Assembly: GCF_900106755.1 (NCBI RefSeq) | Contig: NZ_FNNN01000010.1 | Coordinates: 62,001 to 126,000, forward strand | From: Bacteroides faecis MAJ27 | GTDB lineage: Bacteria > Bacteroidota > Bacteroidia > Bacteroidales > Bacteroidaceae | Direction: 5' to 3' | Length of the DNA: 64,000 bases | Part shown: positions 56,901-63,349 of the stretch, piece by piece | How the letters are laid out: the number at the start of each line of letters is the position of its first letter | How positions within the stretch are numbered: position 1 is the first letter of the stretch | Notes under the pieces: generated by a model | Seen by the model: the letters and a program-made list of their open reading frames with translations, nothing else | Database searches by the model: none | Told to the model about the DNA's origin: nothing | Translations under genes and position numbers: made by a program

Positions 56901-58072
56901 TGATGCAGACAGTGGAGAATGACCGGCTTTGCATTCGCGTGTCTAACACCGGAAAAGGTATCAAGGCGGCTGATCTTACAAAGATATTTGACCGCTACAA
57001 GATTCTGGATAATTTCGAAGTACAAAACAAAGATGGCATTGCTCCGCGAAATGGTTTAGGGCTGGCTATTTGTCACAGTATGGTGAATTTATTGAATGGT
57101 CAGATTCATGTTTCCAGCACTCCTAATGAGATAACTACGTTTGAAGTGTTGCTTCCCACGATGGAGGTTACGGTCGATAATGAAGACGAAAAAGTGGTGG
57201 AAGAGTTACCGCCGGTACCGGACGAGCGGTCTGTTGAACTCCGGAACTCATCGACCGAATATGATAAAAACAAGCAAACGATAATGATCATTGACGATGA
57301 TCCTTCTATGCTATGGTTTGTGACGGAAATTTTTGTGGGACCCTATAATGTGGTGCCATTGAGTAGTGCGGAGGAGGCTTTAAAACAATTGGGCATTCAA
57401 TTGCCCGATTTGATTATTTCGGATGTGATGATGCCCGGAATGGATGGAATGTCATTTGCCAAGAAGATCAAATCAGATAAGCTGTTGAGCCGTATTCCCC
57501 TTATCCTGCTTTCTGCTCTGAATAATATCGATGAGCAGACAAGAGGAATTGAGTCCGGAGCAGAGGCGTATATTACCAAACCGTTTAACGTGGAATATCT
57601 GGAGAAGGTAGTGAGAAGGCTGTTGCAACGTGAGGAAGACCTGAAAGAGTATTATAGTTCTGTTCTGAGCGCTTTTGAACTGGATGACGGGCATTTCCTG
57701 CATAAAGAAGATAAATCTTTCTTTGAGAAGATGATGCAGATTATCGATAGTCATATTCAGGATACGGAGTTGTCTGTTGAATTGTTGAGTAATTCACTTG
57801 GATATAGTACCCGCCAGTTCTATCGAAAACTGAAGAATATCACGGACAAGACTCCTGCCGACATTATCAGGGAATATCGTCTGACTATTGTCGAGCGTTT
57901 GCTGCTGACAACACAGCTTTCAATCGAAGAGATCATGGATAAAACCGGATTCTCGAACAGAGGAACTTTCTATAAGGCATTTGCACAGCGGTTTGAAATG
58001 ACGCCTAAACAGTATAGAAAGATAAAAGCGAAGGACGTGCAGGAGAGTTCCGAAGAAGGAGCCCCCGAATAA
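53984..58072 (+). CDS. Hybrid two-component system (HTCS) sensor-regulator, likely mannan operon activator
   Basis: A 1362-residue inner-membrane protein that joins sensor and regulator. A signal/anchor (about 15-35) is followed by periplasmic Reg_prop propeller repeats (LSLCQDRHGVIWIGSCDGLNVYD, LDHEQTLWIGTKGGGIL and others, about 40-680) and a Y_Y_Y domain (about 700-775). One transmembrane helix lies near 782-808. The HisKA phospho-acceptor is His844 in ITHEFCTPLT; the HATPase has NNLISNAFKYTPENG and NGLGLAICHSMV. The receiver carries Asp1147 in ISDVMMPGMDG, and the C-terminal AraC-type DNA-binding domain reads YSTRQFYRKLKNITDKTPA. HTCS proteins sense an oligosaccharide in the periplasm and switch on the adjacent locus. 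The divergent mannan operon is the obvious target; a manno-oligosaccharide signal is inferred. Confidence 0.96.
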   Translation: MERHSEWTKKTSFLKRILFLIASCLLIGAEANASYSLRQFSSKNGLSNSAILSLCQDRHGVIWIGSCDGLNVYDGNYLGLYKPTNLQNSFSGNLIERIIEADNDVLWIQTNYGLDRFDTQRQTIQSFKDFKYINRMARSPEDDFFIIKDDGYIYYYQPELKEFCKLDVKKIHFEEVQQMSIDNSGVLWIFSSDNDNRSYVIEKNENQIKLVPCNHLNHSEKLLWTFVDGDLIYFVDSTYAFYEYDLNSHNKYFIADLEEEIQHRGDISSIIKQKNDYYIGFKSSGLIQLKYLPDSKVKYAIQSINIQSGIFCLMKDRFQDIIWVGADGQGIYMYFTDEFSIENVLLDVPEYRVNNPVRALFLDHEQTLWIGTKGGGILRMMDFHPDRETLPQAERILANNSALMDNSVYSFAPGRRNSLWIGTEDGLNYYSYLTRRIEEFPVIADGKKVKYVHSICETNDSTLWVVSAGEGIVKITLEASSSLPKVKSAQRFTLDGGKRNSNYFFVSYQENDSTIWFGNRGYGAYKMNTRTNQLTPCRIDDVVKNQTVNDIFAIHKNDEGYWFGTSFGLTRLYQGEYRVYNETDGFPNNTIHGILEGRDNNLWLSTNQGMVRFNVRENTVQTYRQQGDLEVIEFSDGAFFKDQQTGTLFFGGTNGFITITENDHMSEEYMPPLHFNRLSIFGKECNIYDFLQGPKQETLVLDYSQNFFNLSFLAVDYINGNNYTYSYKIDGLSDSWIENGLSTVAVFSNLSPGEYTLLVKYRSNITGQESEPFSLLIRIIPPWYMTTWAYAFYFLLFILLILESVWMIIRHYRRKRNVMIEQMNRQQREELYESKLRFFTNITHEFCTPLTLINGPCEKILSYSRVDGYVRKYATMIQQNALKLNALILELIEFRRLETGNKVLKIKPVPVTEQIRTIAESFGELAESRKLNYRLQIENGVYWNTDISCLSKIVNNLISNAFKYTPENGTITVMQTVENDRLCIRVSNTGKGIKAADLTKIFDRYKILDNFEVQNKDGIAPRNGLGLAICHSMVNLLNGQIHVSSTPNEITTFEVLLPTMEVTVDNEDEKVVEELPPVPDERSVELRNSSTEYDKNKQTIMIIDDDPSMLWFVTEIFVGPYNVVPLSSAEEALKQLGIQLPDLIISDVMMPGMDGMSFAKKIKSDKLLSRIPLILLSALNNIDEQTRGIESGAEAYITKPFNVEYLEKVVRRLLQREEDLKEYYSSVLSAFELDDGHFLHKEDKSFFEKMMQIIDSHIQDTELSVELLSNSLGYSTRQFYRKLKNITDKTPADIIREYRLTIVERLLLTTQLSIEEIMDKTGFSNRGTFYKAFAQRFEMTPKQYRKIKAKDVQESSEEGAPE

Positions 58073-58138
58073 ATGCCGGAATACCTTGGGAGATAACAAT
58101 CGTTCGTTTCCGATAAGACATGGGTTAATAATTCTTTT

Positions 58139-58213
58139 TTTAGACATAAGAACAAAAGAACAAATAAGTTATAAAAGCTATAGGAAATATGTTCTTTTGT
58201 TCTTATGTCTAAA
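58139..58213 (+). terminator. Perfect 24-bp hairpin after the HTCS gene
   Basis: Arms 58139-58162 and 58190-58213 are exact reverse complements of each other with a 27-base loop, 66 bases behind the HTCS stop. The U tract on the plus-strand side is poor, so it is a terminator by position and stem strength only; it may also stabilise the message 3' end. Confidence 0.55.
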
Positions 58214-58260
58214 GTTGATTCAAAACCGTACGGAAATGAATTAAATTATAAATTAAGGAT

Positions 58261-58346
58261 TAGGCACGGATTACACGGATTTCACGGTTTTAGTGCTATG
58301 ATTAATTACGTAAAACAACCGTGTTCATCCGTGTAATCCGTGCCTA
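58261..58346 (+). repeat. REP-like palindromic hairpin element, copy 1
   Basis: An 86-base imperfect palindrome. The outer arms (TAGGCACGGATTACACGGAT and its complement) enclose an asymmetric loop. A relative with a changed but still paired stem lies at 59698-59777 with the loop in the opposite orientation. It is intergenic and noncoding. Sequences of this kind are, from memory, dispersed in many Bacteroides genomes; copy number needs a search. Confidence 0.8.
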
Positions 58347-58449
58347 AATATATTCTTTTCGGTACAGTATGGAGCTTAAACTCGGTTTTCGGACTGACCC
58401 AGTAATTCTTCATTTCAAACTTCTTCATAATGATTAAAACAGATGTTTT

Positions 58450-58988
58450 ATTGTCATCTGTCAGCTTTTAGTAGGCAAACTGTTTATAATGAGATAATTA
58501 TCTCCTGACAATACACCCTGATAATACAGCTGACAATAGCAATCGTCCATTCTATTGTCAGCCGTATCATGCTGTTATTCCAGTTTGACTATTTGATAAA
58601 GAGTCCCTTGGTAAGTATGCTTTGCTCGTGCCACGCCTTTGGCATGCTTGTGCCACGCCTTTGGCACGACTGTGCCATCGCAGTGGCACAAGCATGCCAA
58701 AGGCGTGGCACGAGCATTTCAGAGGTTGGGCACAATCGTTTCCATAGGTGGCACAACTGTTCTGATAGCTTGTCACAAACCGTATGGATACTTGAACGGG
58801 AAACGACGAAAGGAGAGATGTTGGTGACAGTATGAAATGAAGGCTGATATATCGGAAGCTTCCCTCACTCCATAAGCTGACAGTAAAATGGAATTTTTGC
58901 TATTATCAGCTTATTGTCAGGGCTTATTGTCATGAGGTAATCTGTTTGTTATGAGGTTATTATATATGAAAAGCTGACAGATGACAAT
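58450..58988. repeat. 539-bp nested inverted repeat
   Basis: The outermost arms (58450-58469 and 58969-58988) are a perfect 20-base inverted repeat. A second pair (58506-58562 and 58876-58932) is about four-fifths identical in reverse complement with small gaps. The words CTGACAAT and GCTGACA recur many times inside the arms. In the centre is the 34-bp perfect palindrome and 22-bp tandem array described separately. No open frame of substance occurs on either strand, and I recognise no transposon ends or target duplication. Confidence 0.75.
58623..58786. repeat. 22-bp tandem repeat array with a 34-bp perfect palindrome
   Basis: Units of 22 bases with a core like GTGGCACAAGCAT follow each other about eight times. 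The first three units run on the minus strand and the next five on the plus strand. At the switch point this creates a perfect 34-bp inverted repeat (58623-58656 with 58683-58716, 26-base loop). The last units (58724-58786) are increasingly diverged (TGGGCACAATCGT, TGGCACAACTGT, TGTCACAAACCGT). Small open frames across it on both strands are by-products of the repeats. Confidence 0.75.
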
Positions 58989-59069
58989 AGAAATCGATAT
59001 TTAATCATTATGTAGAAAATGCGGGAAAATTATTTCTCCGGTCATTTCCTGTTTATATTTGAAAAATAG

Positions 59070-59077
59070 TATCTTTG
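59070..59077 (+). promoter_or_regulatory. -7 box for the candidate structured RNA
   Basis: TATCTTTG is the optimal Bacteroidetes -7 box. Transcription should begin near 59081, exactly where the outer stem of the RNA begins. The -33 region has no clean TTTG at normal spacing. Confidence 0.6.
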
Positions 59078-59080
59078 CAG

Positions 59081-59254
59081 TGACTATCATTTTTTCACTA
59101 AGACGCAGGGAATCCTGCTTTTGACGAGTTGCAGGCATTTTTGCCTGTGGCTCTTCTCATAGGCGGTTTCGTACCCCCGTGGGGAGTATATAATGTACCT
59201 CCAGCGTCTTAGTGATGTGATAGTCAACGGGAAAGGCGAAACCGTTCTTTTTTT
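59081..59254 (+). ncRNA. Candidate structured small RNA or leader RNA (about 174 nt)
   Basis: The predicted 5' end (59081-59089) pairs perfectly over nine bases with 59218-59226. Directly inside, 59095-59106 pairs perfectly over twelve bases with 59204-59215. The enclosed part forms further hairpins: 59105-59118 (GCAGG/CCTGC) and a twelve-pair hairpin with G-U pairs around a TTTT loop, about 59126-59153. It ends with a short AACGG/CCGTT stem followed by seven T (59226-59254), like an intrinsic terminator. A -7 box lies just upstream and a small gene starts 26 bases downstream. It could be a free small RNA; its size and paired ends recall 6S RNA or the Bacteroidales-1 motif. It could also be a cis-acting leader of that gene. 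I cannot assign a family. Confidence 0.55.
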
Positions 59255-59279
59255 GCCCCTTTATTAATACTTTTATCTT

Positions 59280-59687
59280 ATGGAAACTGAAAACGCTTTG
59301 ACTATCGCGGAAGAAAGTCTCAATGAACTCTTTTTTGAAGAAGAAGCCCGTCTTTGGGCAGAGGTGTACGGCAAGCAATCTGATAAGCCGGACCTTGAAT
59401 CTCTTCAACGCATGTTGGAGAATATGAACCATTTGCTGCTTAGCTTAGAACTTCCGTGGGAACGCTTTATCCCTATCCTGTACCGAAGTTTTGCTCTTTA
59501 CATGCGTCATCCGGACGAAAATACCAATAACCGGAAAACTTATCAGCTTTCTGCCCAACTCATGGACGCTGTTGTCTTTCTGTCGAAGAATACGAGCTTC
59601 ATTCATTCTGTGCACCTTTTCTGTAACGTGCAGATTGCTGCGTTTAAAAAGCTACAGGATAAAGAAGCAGAAGTGAACTCAATTTAA
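59280..59687 (+). CDS. Hypothetical protein, 135 residues
   Basis: I do not recognise a family. The protein is acidic at the N-terminus (EEEARLWAEVYG), mostly helical in appearance, has no signal peptide, no membrane helix and no obvious metal or catalytic motif, so it is probably cytosolic. The ATG at 59280 follows the terminator-like end of the candidate RNA by 26 bases, so it either depends on read-through (an attenuator-like arrangement) or has a promoter I cannot see. Codon use looks normal for Bacteroides, and the reading frame is clean, which supports a real gene. It stands alone amid repeats and is followed at once by a REP-like hairpin. Confidence 0.75.
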   Translation: METENALTIAEESLNELFFEEEARLWAEVYGKQSDKPDLESLQRMLENMNHLLLSLELPWERFIPILYRSFALYMRHPDENTNNRKTYQLSAQLMDAVVFLSKNTSFIHSVHLFCNVQIAAFKKLQDKEAEVNSI

Positions 59688-59697
59688 ATAAAGGATC

Positions 59698-59777
59698 AGG
59701 CACGGATGACGCGGATTAACACGGTTGTTTTATGTAATCATAGCATTAAAACCGTGAAATCCGCGTCATCCGTGCCT
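59698..59777 (-). repeat. REP-like palindromic hairpin element, copy 2
   Basis: An 80-base palindrome related to 58261-58346. The stem differs from copy 1 at several places, but each change is matched on the other arm. Flanks (AAGGAT on the left, AATATATTC on the right) are shared with copy 1 in the same direction, while the loop is reversed. It begins ten bases after the small gene's stop and may also act as its transcript end. Confidence 0.8.
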
Positions 59778-59890
59778 GAATATATTCAAATCCGTTCGGG
59801 ATTAAGCCTGACGAGGAAATAAACCGAAGGTTATGGGAGGGAGTTAAGTTTGCTGTGATTGCTGCATAAAAGTTAATTGAATGTTCTTGT

Positions 59891-60039
59891 GAGGGTGTGT
59901 TAAAACCCTTATAAATAAAAAATCATCCTCGCTACAACTATCTGAACTGCACTCCTAAAGTTTTGTGTCCAACTTTTGGGGTGCAGTTCAATCTGTAGCG
60001 AGGGTGATTTGGTTGAAAGGGGAGTTTTGACACATCCCC
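59891..60039. mobile_element. MITE-like palindromic element
   Basis: About 149 bases forming an imperfect palindrome over nearly the whole length. The ends read GAGGGTGTGTTAAAAC on the left and, in reverse complement, GGGGATGTGTCAAAAC on the right. Inner pairs are 59921-59936 region with its complement near 59992-60008 (CCTCGCTACA / TGTAGCGAGG), and GAACTGCAC / GTGCAGTTC around an IS3-like core (AAAGTTTTGTGTCCAACTTT). There is no coding capacity and no clear target duplication. It lies between convergent genes (small hypothetical gene and helicase) and could double as a two-way terminator. The link to insertion sequences is inferred from the end sequences. Confidence 0.55.
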
Positions 60040-60092
60040 ATAAATTCGTATAGATACGATCTTGGCAACTTACTGAGTTTCGTAGCCGCTTA

Positions 60093-62042
60093 TTATTTCT
60101 TTTTCGGCTTTCTGCGTGCCCATCCTTCTTCGCTGAAGTCAGGCTCTTTATCTTTGAAGAACTGCTGCCAGTCATCTGTCTTTTTCGGCCCCCGTGCTCC
60201 GTAGCCGCGTTCTTCGCGACTGGGCTTCTCACTTCTTTTTTTCTTGTCGGTCTTGTCATTACCCCCTTTGGATGATCTGTCACTCTTTGTTCCTCTTTCT
60301 GACTTTTCAGAACGTGAGCCGCGACCATTGTCGCTACGTCTCTCCGAAGAAGTACCGAAAGGACGTTTACCACCCCGACGTTCGGATGAGCCACCATTTC
60401 TGCGACCTTCTCCGTTTTCTTCACCGGCAATCTCAACAGATACCTTGCGTCCGTTCCAATTGGCCCGGTTCAACGCTTTAACAACGTTCTGCACCTCTTT
60501 TTCTTCTACTTCGAAGAAAGAGAAGTTCTTCATCAGGTCAATGCGTCCCAGCTCAATGCGTCCGCGTGTATTGTTATTCAGTAGAGTAATTAGCTCACTA
60601 GGGAAGAAACCGTCCATCTTTCCCAGGTTGATAAACAGGCGGGTAAAGCCCGGTGCGGCCTTCCGGACGCCTCTTTCACGGCTGTCGCGTGTGTTGCGTT
60701 CTCCACGGCTGTCGGTAGGAACTTCAATTTCTTCGCGATCACGGTAGTAATCCAGAAAGCGGTTAAACTCATGAGATACCATGCGTTTGATCAGGTCCTC
60801 TTTGCTCAACCATTCCAGTTTACGGTAAATCTCGGGCATGAAGTCAGTGATTTCTTCCTCGTTTACCTTCACCTTTTCCAGTTCGTCGATCACTTTGATA
60901 AGCTGTTTCTCGCAGATCTGCTTGCCTGTCGGCATCTCTCCGGGGATGAACTTCTTGCCGATAATGCGTTCGATTTCGCGCAGCTTGCCTTTTTCTCTCA
61001 GGTTGATGATGGCGATGGAAGTACCTGTCTTTCCTGCACGTCCGGTACGTCCGCTGCGGTGCGTATAGCTTTCCGTATCATCCGGCAAACCGTAGTTGAT
61101 TACATGCGTCAGATCGTCTACGTCGAGCCCGCGTGCGGCAACATCCGTAGCTACGAGCAATTGCAGGTTGCGGATGCGGAACTTCTGCATCACTGCATCA
61201 CGTTGGGCTTGTGACAATTCTCCGTGAAGTGAATCGGCGTTATAGCCTTCCTGCATCAGTTTATCGGCAATCTCCTGTGTCTCTTTACGGGTACGGCAGA
61301 AGATGATACCATATATCTGTGGGTAATAGTCGACGATGCGTTTCAGTGCAGCATATTTGTCTTTTGCCTGCACCGTATAAGCTACGTGTTTTACGTTGCT
61401 TGTGCTTTCGTTCTTGCGTCCGATGGTTATTTCTTTGGCATTGTTCAGGTAGTTCTTGGAAATGCGTGAAATCTCCGGGCTCATCGTTGCCGAGAAGAGC
61501 AATGTATTGCGTTCTTTGGGTACATCGGCCAAAATAGCATTGATGCTATCGGTGAATCCCATATTCAGCATTTCATCTGCTTCGTCCATCACGATGTTGT
61601 GGATGGTTGAGAGGGAAACCGTTTTGCGTTCCATCAGGTCGAGCAGACGTCCCGGGGTAGCAACGATGATATGTACACCGCGTTTCAGGCTGCGTATCTG
61701 ACTGTCGATTGAGGAACCGCCATAAACGGGCAGCACTTTCAATCCGTCAATGTATTTCGAGTAATCATTCAAATCGCCCGCTATCTGGAGACAAAGCTCG
61801 CGTGTGGGGCAAAGGATAAGCGACTGGGGAACCCGGTTCTTTACGTCAATCTGTTGGAGCAGGGGCAGACCGAATGCGGCTGTTTTACCTGTGCCAGTTT
61901 GTGCAAGAGCTACTACATCATTATTTTCTCCTAAAAGGTACGGAATCACTTCCTCTTGTACCGGCATGGGATTCTCATATCCCATCTCTTCAATTGCTCT
62001 ACGTATCTCCGGAGAAACGCCAAGCTCTTCAAATGTCTTCAT
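60093..62042 (-). CDS. DEAD-box RNA helicase (DeaD/CsdA-like) with DbpA-type domain and basic tail
   Basis: A 649-residue cytosolic ATP-dependent RNA helicase. Motifs in order: Q-motif region (FEELGVSPEIRRAIEEMGYENPMPVQ), AQTGTGKT, PTRELCLQ, ATPGR, DEAD, SATMSP, then in domain 2 GLDVDDLTHVINYGLP and HRSGRTGRAG. A DbpA-like RNA-binding domain covers about 470-545 (FTRLFINLGKMDGFFPSELITLLNN). The C-terminal 100 residues are rich in Arg, Gly, Ser and Lys and disordered in appearance, ending WARRKPKKK. Such helicases help ribosome assembly and RNA turnover, especially in the cold. A -7 box lies just upstream. The tail gives rise to spurious open frames on the other strand. Confidence 0.96.
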   Translation of the reverse strand: MKTFEELGVSPEIRRAIEEMGYENPMPVQEEVIPYLLGENNDVVALAQTGTGKTAAFGLPLLQQIDVKNRVPQSLILCPTRELCLQIAGDLNDYSKYIDGLKVLPVYGGSSIDSQIRSLKRGVHIIVATPGRLLDLMERKTVSLSTIHNIVMDEADEMLNMGFTDSINAILADVPKERNTLLFSATMSPEISRISKNYLNNAKEITIGRKNESTSNVKHVAYTVQAKDKYAALKRIVDYYPQIYGIIFCRTRKETQEIADKLMQEGYNADSLHGELSQAQRDAVMQKFRIRNLQLLVATDVAARGLDVDDLTHVINYGLPDDTESYTHRSGRTGRAGKTGTSIAIINLREKGKLREIERIIGKKFIPGEMPTGKQICEKQLIKVIDELEKVKVNEEEITDFMPEIYRKLEWLSKEDLIKRMVSHEFNRFLDYYRDREEIEVPTDSRGERNTRDSRERGVRKAAPGFTRLFINLGKMDGFFPSELITLLNNNTRGRIELGRIDLMKNFSFFEVEEKEVQNVVKALNRANWNGRKVSVEIAGEENGEGRRNGGSSERRGGKRPFGTSSERRSDNGRGSRSEKSERGTKSDRSSKGGNDKTDKKKRSEKPSREERGYGARGPKKTDDWQQFFKDKEPDFSEEGWARRKPKKK

Positions 62043-62072
62043 TAAATCTCTGTATATCTTTTATTTCGGCTG

Positions 62073-62080
62073 CAAAGATA
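62073..62080 (-). promoter_or_regulatory. -7 box for the DEAD-box helicase
   Basis: TATCTTTG on the minus strand, 30 bases before the start codon at 62042. It follows directly on the hairpin that ends the upstream phosphatase gene. Confidence 0.6.
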
Positions 62081-62088
62081 GAGAAAAA

Positions 62089-62170
62089 TAATGGATAATG
62101 AATAATGGAAAAAGGATAATTATTGCTGCCTGCATGGCATTATCCATTTTCCATTATTCATTATCCATTA
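62089..62170. repeat. 32-bp inverted repeat overlapping the phosphatase 3' end
   Basis: Arms 62089-62120 and 62139-62170 are reverse complements with one mismatch, around an 18-base loop. Each arm is itself built of short repeats of the type TGGATAATG and AATAATGG. The right arm covers the last codons and stop of the minus-strand phosphatase gene (62154). On that strand the hairpin is followed by ATTTTTCTC, so it probably acts as its terminator before the helicase promoter. Confidence 0.8.
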
Positions 62171-63224
62171 ATAAAATGCTGCGGAGCTGTTCTATTTCTT
62201 CTGCAGAGAGTCCGAGACCTTTCTTCAGATATGCCTGTACGCTGCCGTACTCCGCTTCTATCTGCTCTTTGGCGGCATTCAGAAAATCTTCTTTGGCAGA
62301 GTAAATCGTGGTAATCGCCTCTTGCGAGTTGATGGGTAATTTATAAGCATATTTAGATGCTTTGGGGATATTGAAGTAATCATTGCTCAGTCGGTAATCT
62401 TCCATGATAACTTCTTCATTGACTCCCAGGGCCGCCAGCACCAATGCCGAAGCGATTCCCGTACGTCCTTTGCCTGAGGTGCAGTGGATGACGGCGGGAT
62501 AGTTGTTACGGTCGAGCAAGATTGTGAAAAGCTCCTTAAATTCTTTCGTGTAGTCGCTGACCAGCTTGCGGTTCATTTCCTCCACCAGCCGGTAGACTGT
62601 ATCTGTTTTTATCTTTTCCTCCTGTATTTTTTGCAGGATGGATTCCATGTTTCCGGTAGGGATGGAGATATGCACGATGTTGAACGCGTCATCATGGAGT
62701 TGAGGATAATTGTGGCGCTCTTCTTCCGAACGCATGTCGATAATGGTCCGTATGCCTATGTTCTTCAGTTCCCGGCGAGAGCAGAAAGGAATACTGTCAA
62801 TCTGTGCGGAACGATATAACATTCCCCAGCGGGTTACCTTTCCTGTTTCGCTGGATTTGTATCCTCCCAGGTCACGGAAGTTCTGTATACCGGGGATATT
62901 AACGTTGCGTGCCGCTACCTTGACCCGGTATTTGTTGTTGAATACCATCAGATAGTAGTACCGTTGACTGGGATCATCGGTGACGATTGTTTTCTTTCCT
63001 TTGGAAATGTTGATGATGTCCACAGGGTTGTCTTCCGGGATAAAGTCGTGGGCGGTAGAAGCATATATCTTTACCTGTCCTTTCAGTATCGGGGCTGTTT
63101 CCCATTTGATAATGCAGTTGCCCACATTATTCTCCTCGCATACCACAGAAATAGTAGGAGAGGTGCCGGAACAGGACGGGAGCACCAGTAGGATGGTAAG
63201 CCAGCTTAACAGGTTCTTGTACAT
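62154..63224 (-). CDS. Lipoprotein tyrosine-protein phosphatase (Y_phosphatase3 type)
   Basis: A 356-residue lipoprotein from ATG at 63224 (MYKNLLSWLTILLVLPSCSG). A longer frame to 63257 begins at the -7 box and is rejected. An N-terminal Ig- or FN3-like part (about 20-115) precedes a phosphatase domain beginning NFRDLGGYKSSETGKVTRWGMLYRSA. The signature is HCTSGKGRTG, a CX5R P-loop with Cys nucleophile and Arg, and a DMRSEEERH segment lies upstream. Members of this family act on phosphotyrosine and sometimes on phosphoinositides. The lipid anchor puts it at the periplasmic or outer face, where its substrate is unknown. Its last codons lie inside an inverted repeat. Confidence 0.9.
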   Translation of the reverse strand: MYKNLLSWLTILLVLPSCSGTSPTISVVCEENNVGNCIIKWETAPILKGQVKIYASTAHDFIPEDNPVDIINISKGKKTIVTDDPSQRYYYLMVFNNKYRVKVAARNVNIPGIQNFRDLGGYKSSETGKVTRWGMLYRSAQIDSIPFCSRRELKNIGIRTIIDMRSEEERHNYPQLHDDAFNIVHISIPTGNMESILQKIQEEKIKTDTVYRLVEEMNRKLVSDYTKEFKELFTILLDRNNYPAVIHCTSGKGRTGIASALVLAALGVNEEVIMEDYRLSNDYFNIPKASKYAYKLPINSQEAITTIYSAKEDFLNAAKEQIEAEYGSVQAYLKKGLGLSAEEIEQLRSILLMDNE

Positions 63225-63254
63225 AGTTTCTTTGTCTGAGTGAATCATGTACTG

Positions 63255-63262
63255 CAAAGATA
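63255..63262 (-). promoter_or_regulatory. -7 box for the phosphatase gene
   Basis: TATCTTTG on the minus strand, 31 bases before the chosen start at 63224. It overlaps the alternative start at 63257, which supports the shorter protein. Confidence 0.6.
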
Positions 63263-63349
63263 AGAATTACCCGCAGATGTGATCATTCCTTTGCGATAAT
63301 TAGCCAAAGTTAATAGTAATTTACGGGTAGGAGAGTACCCGTAAACAGC

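Noticed and set aside
58623-58786. CRISPR array
   Set aside because: The 22-bp units follow each other without spacers, reverse direction in the middle, and no cas genes are near.
58567-58835. Short overlapping frames on both strands in the tandem array, with repeated CHAFGMLVP-like peptides
   Set aside because: They are translations of the 22-bp repeats; the period is not a multiple of three and no start signal or promoter supports them.
60244-60747. Plus-strand frame of 167 codons opposite the helicase C-terminus
   Set aside because: It arises from the Arg/Ser/Gly-rich tail codons of the helicase and contains no family motif.
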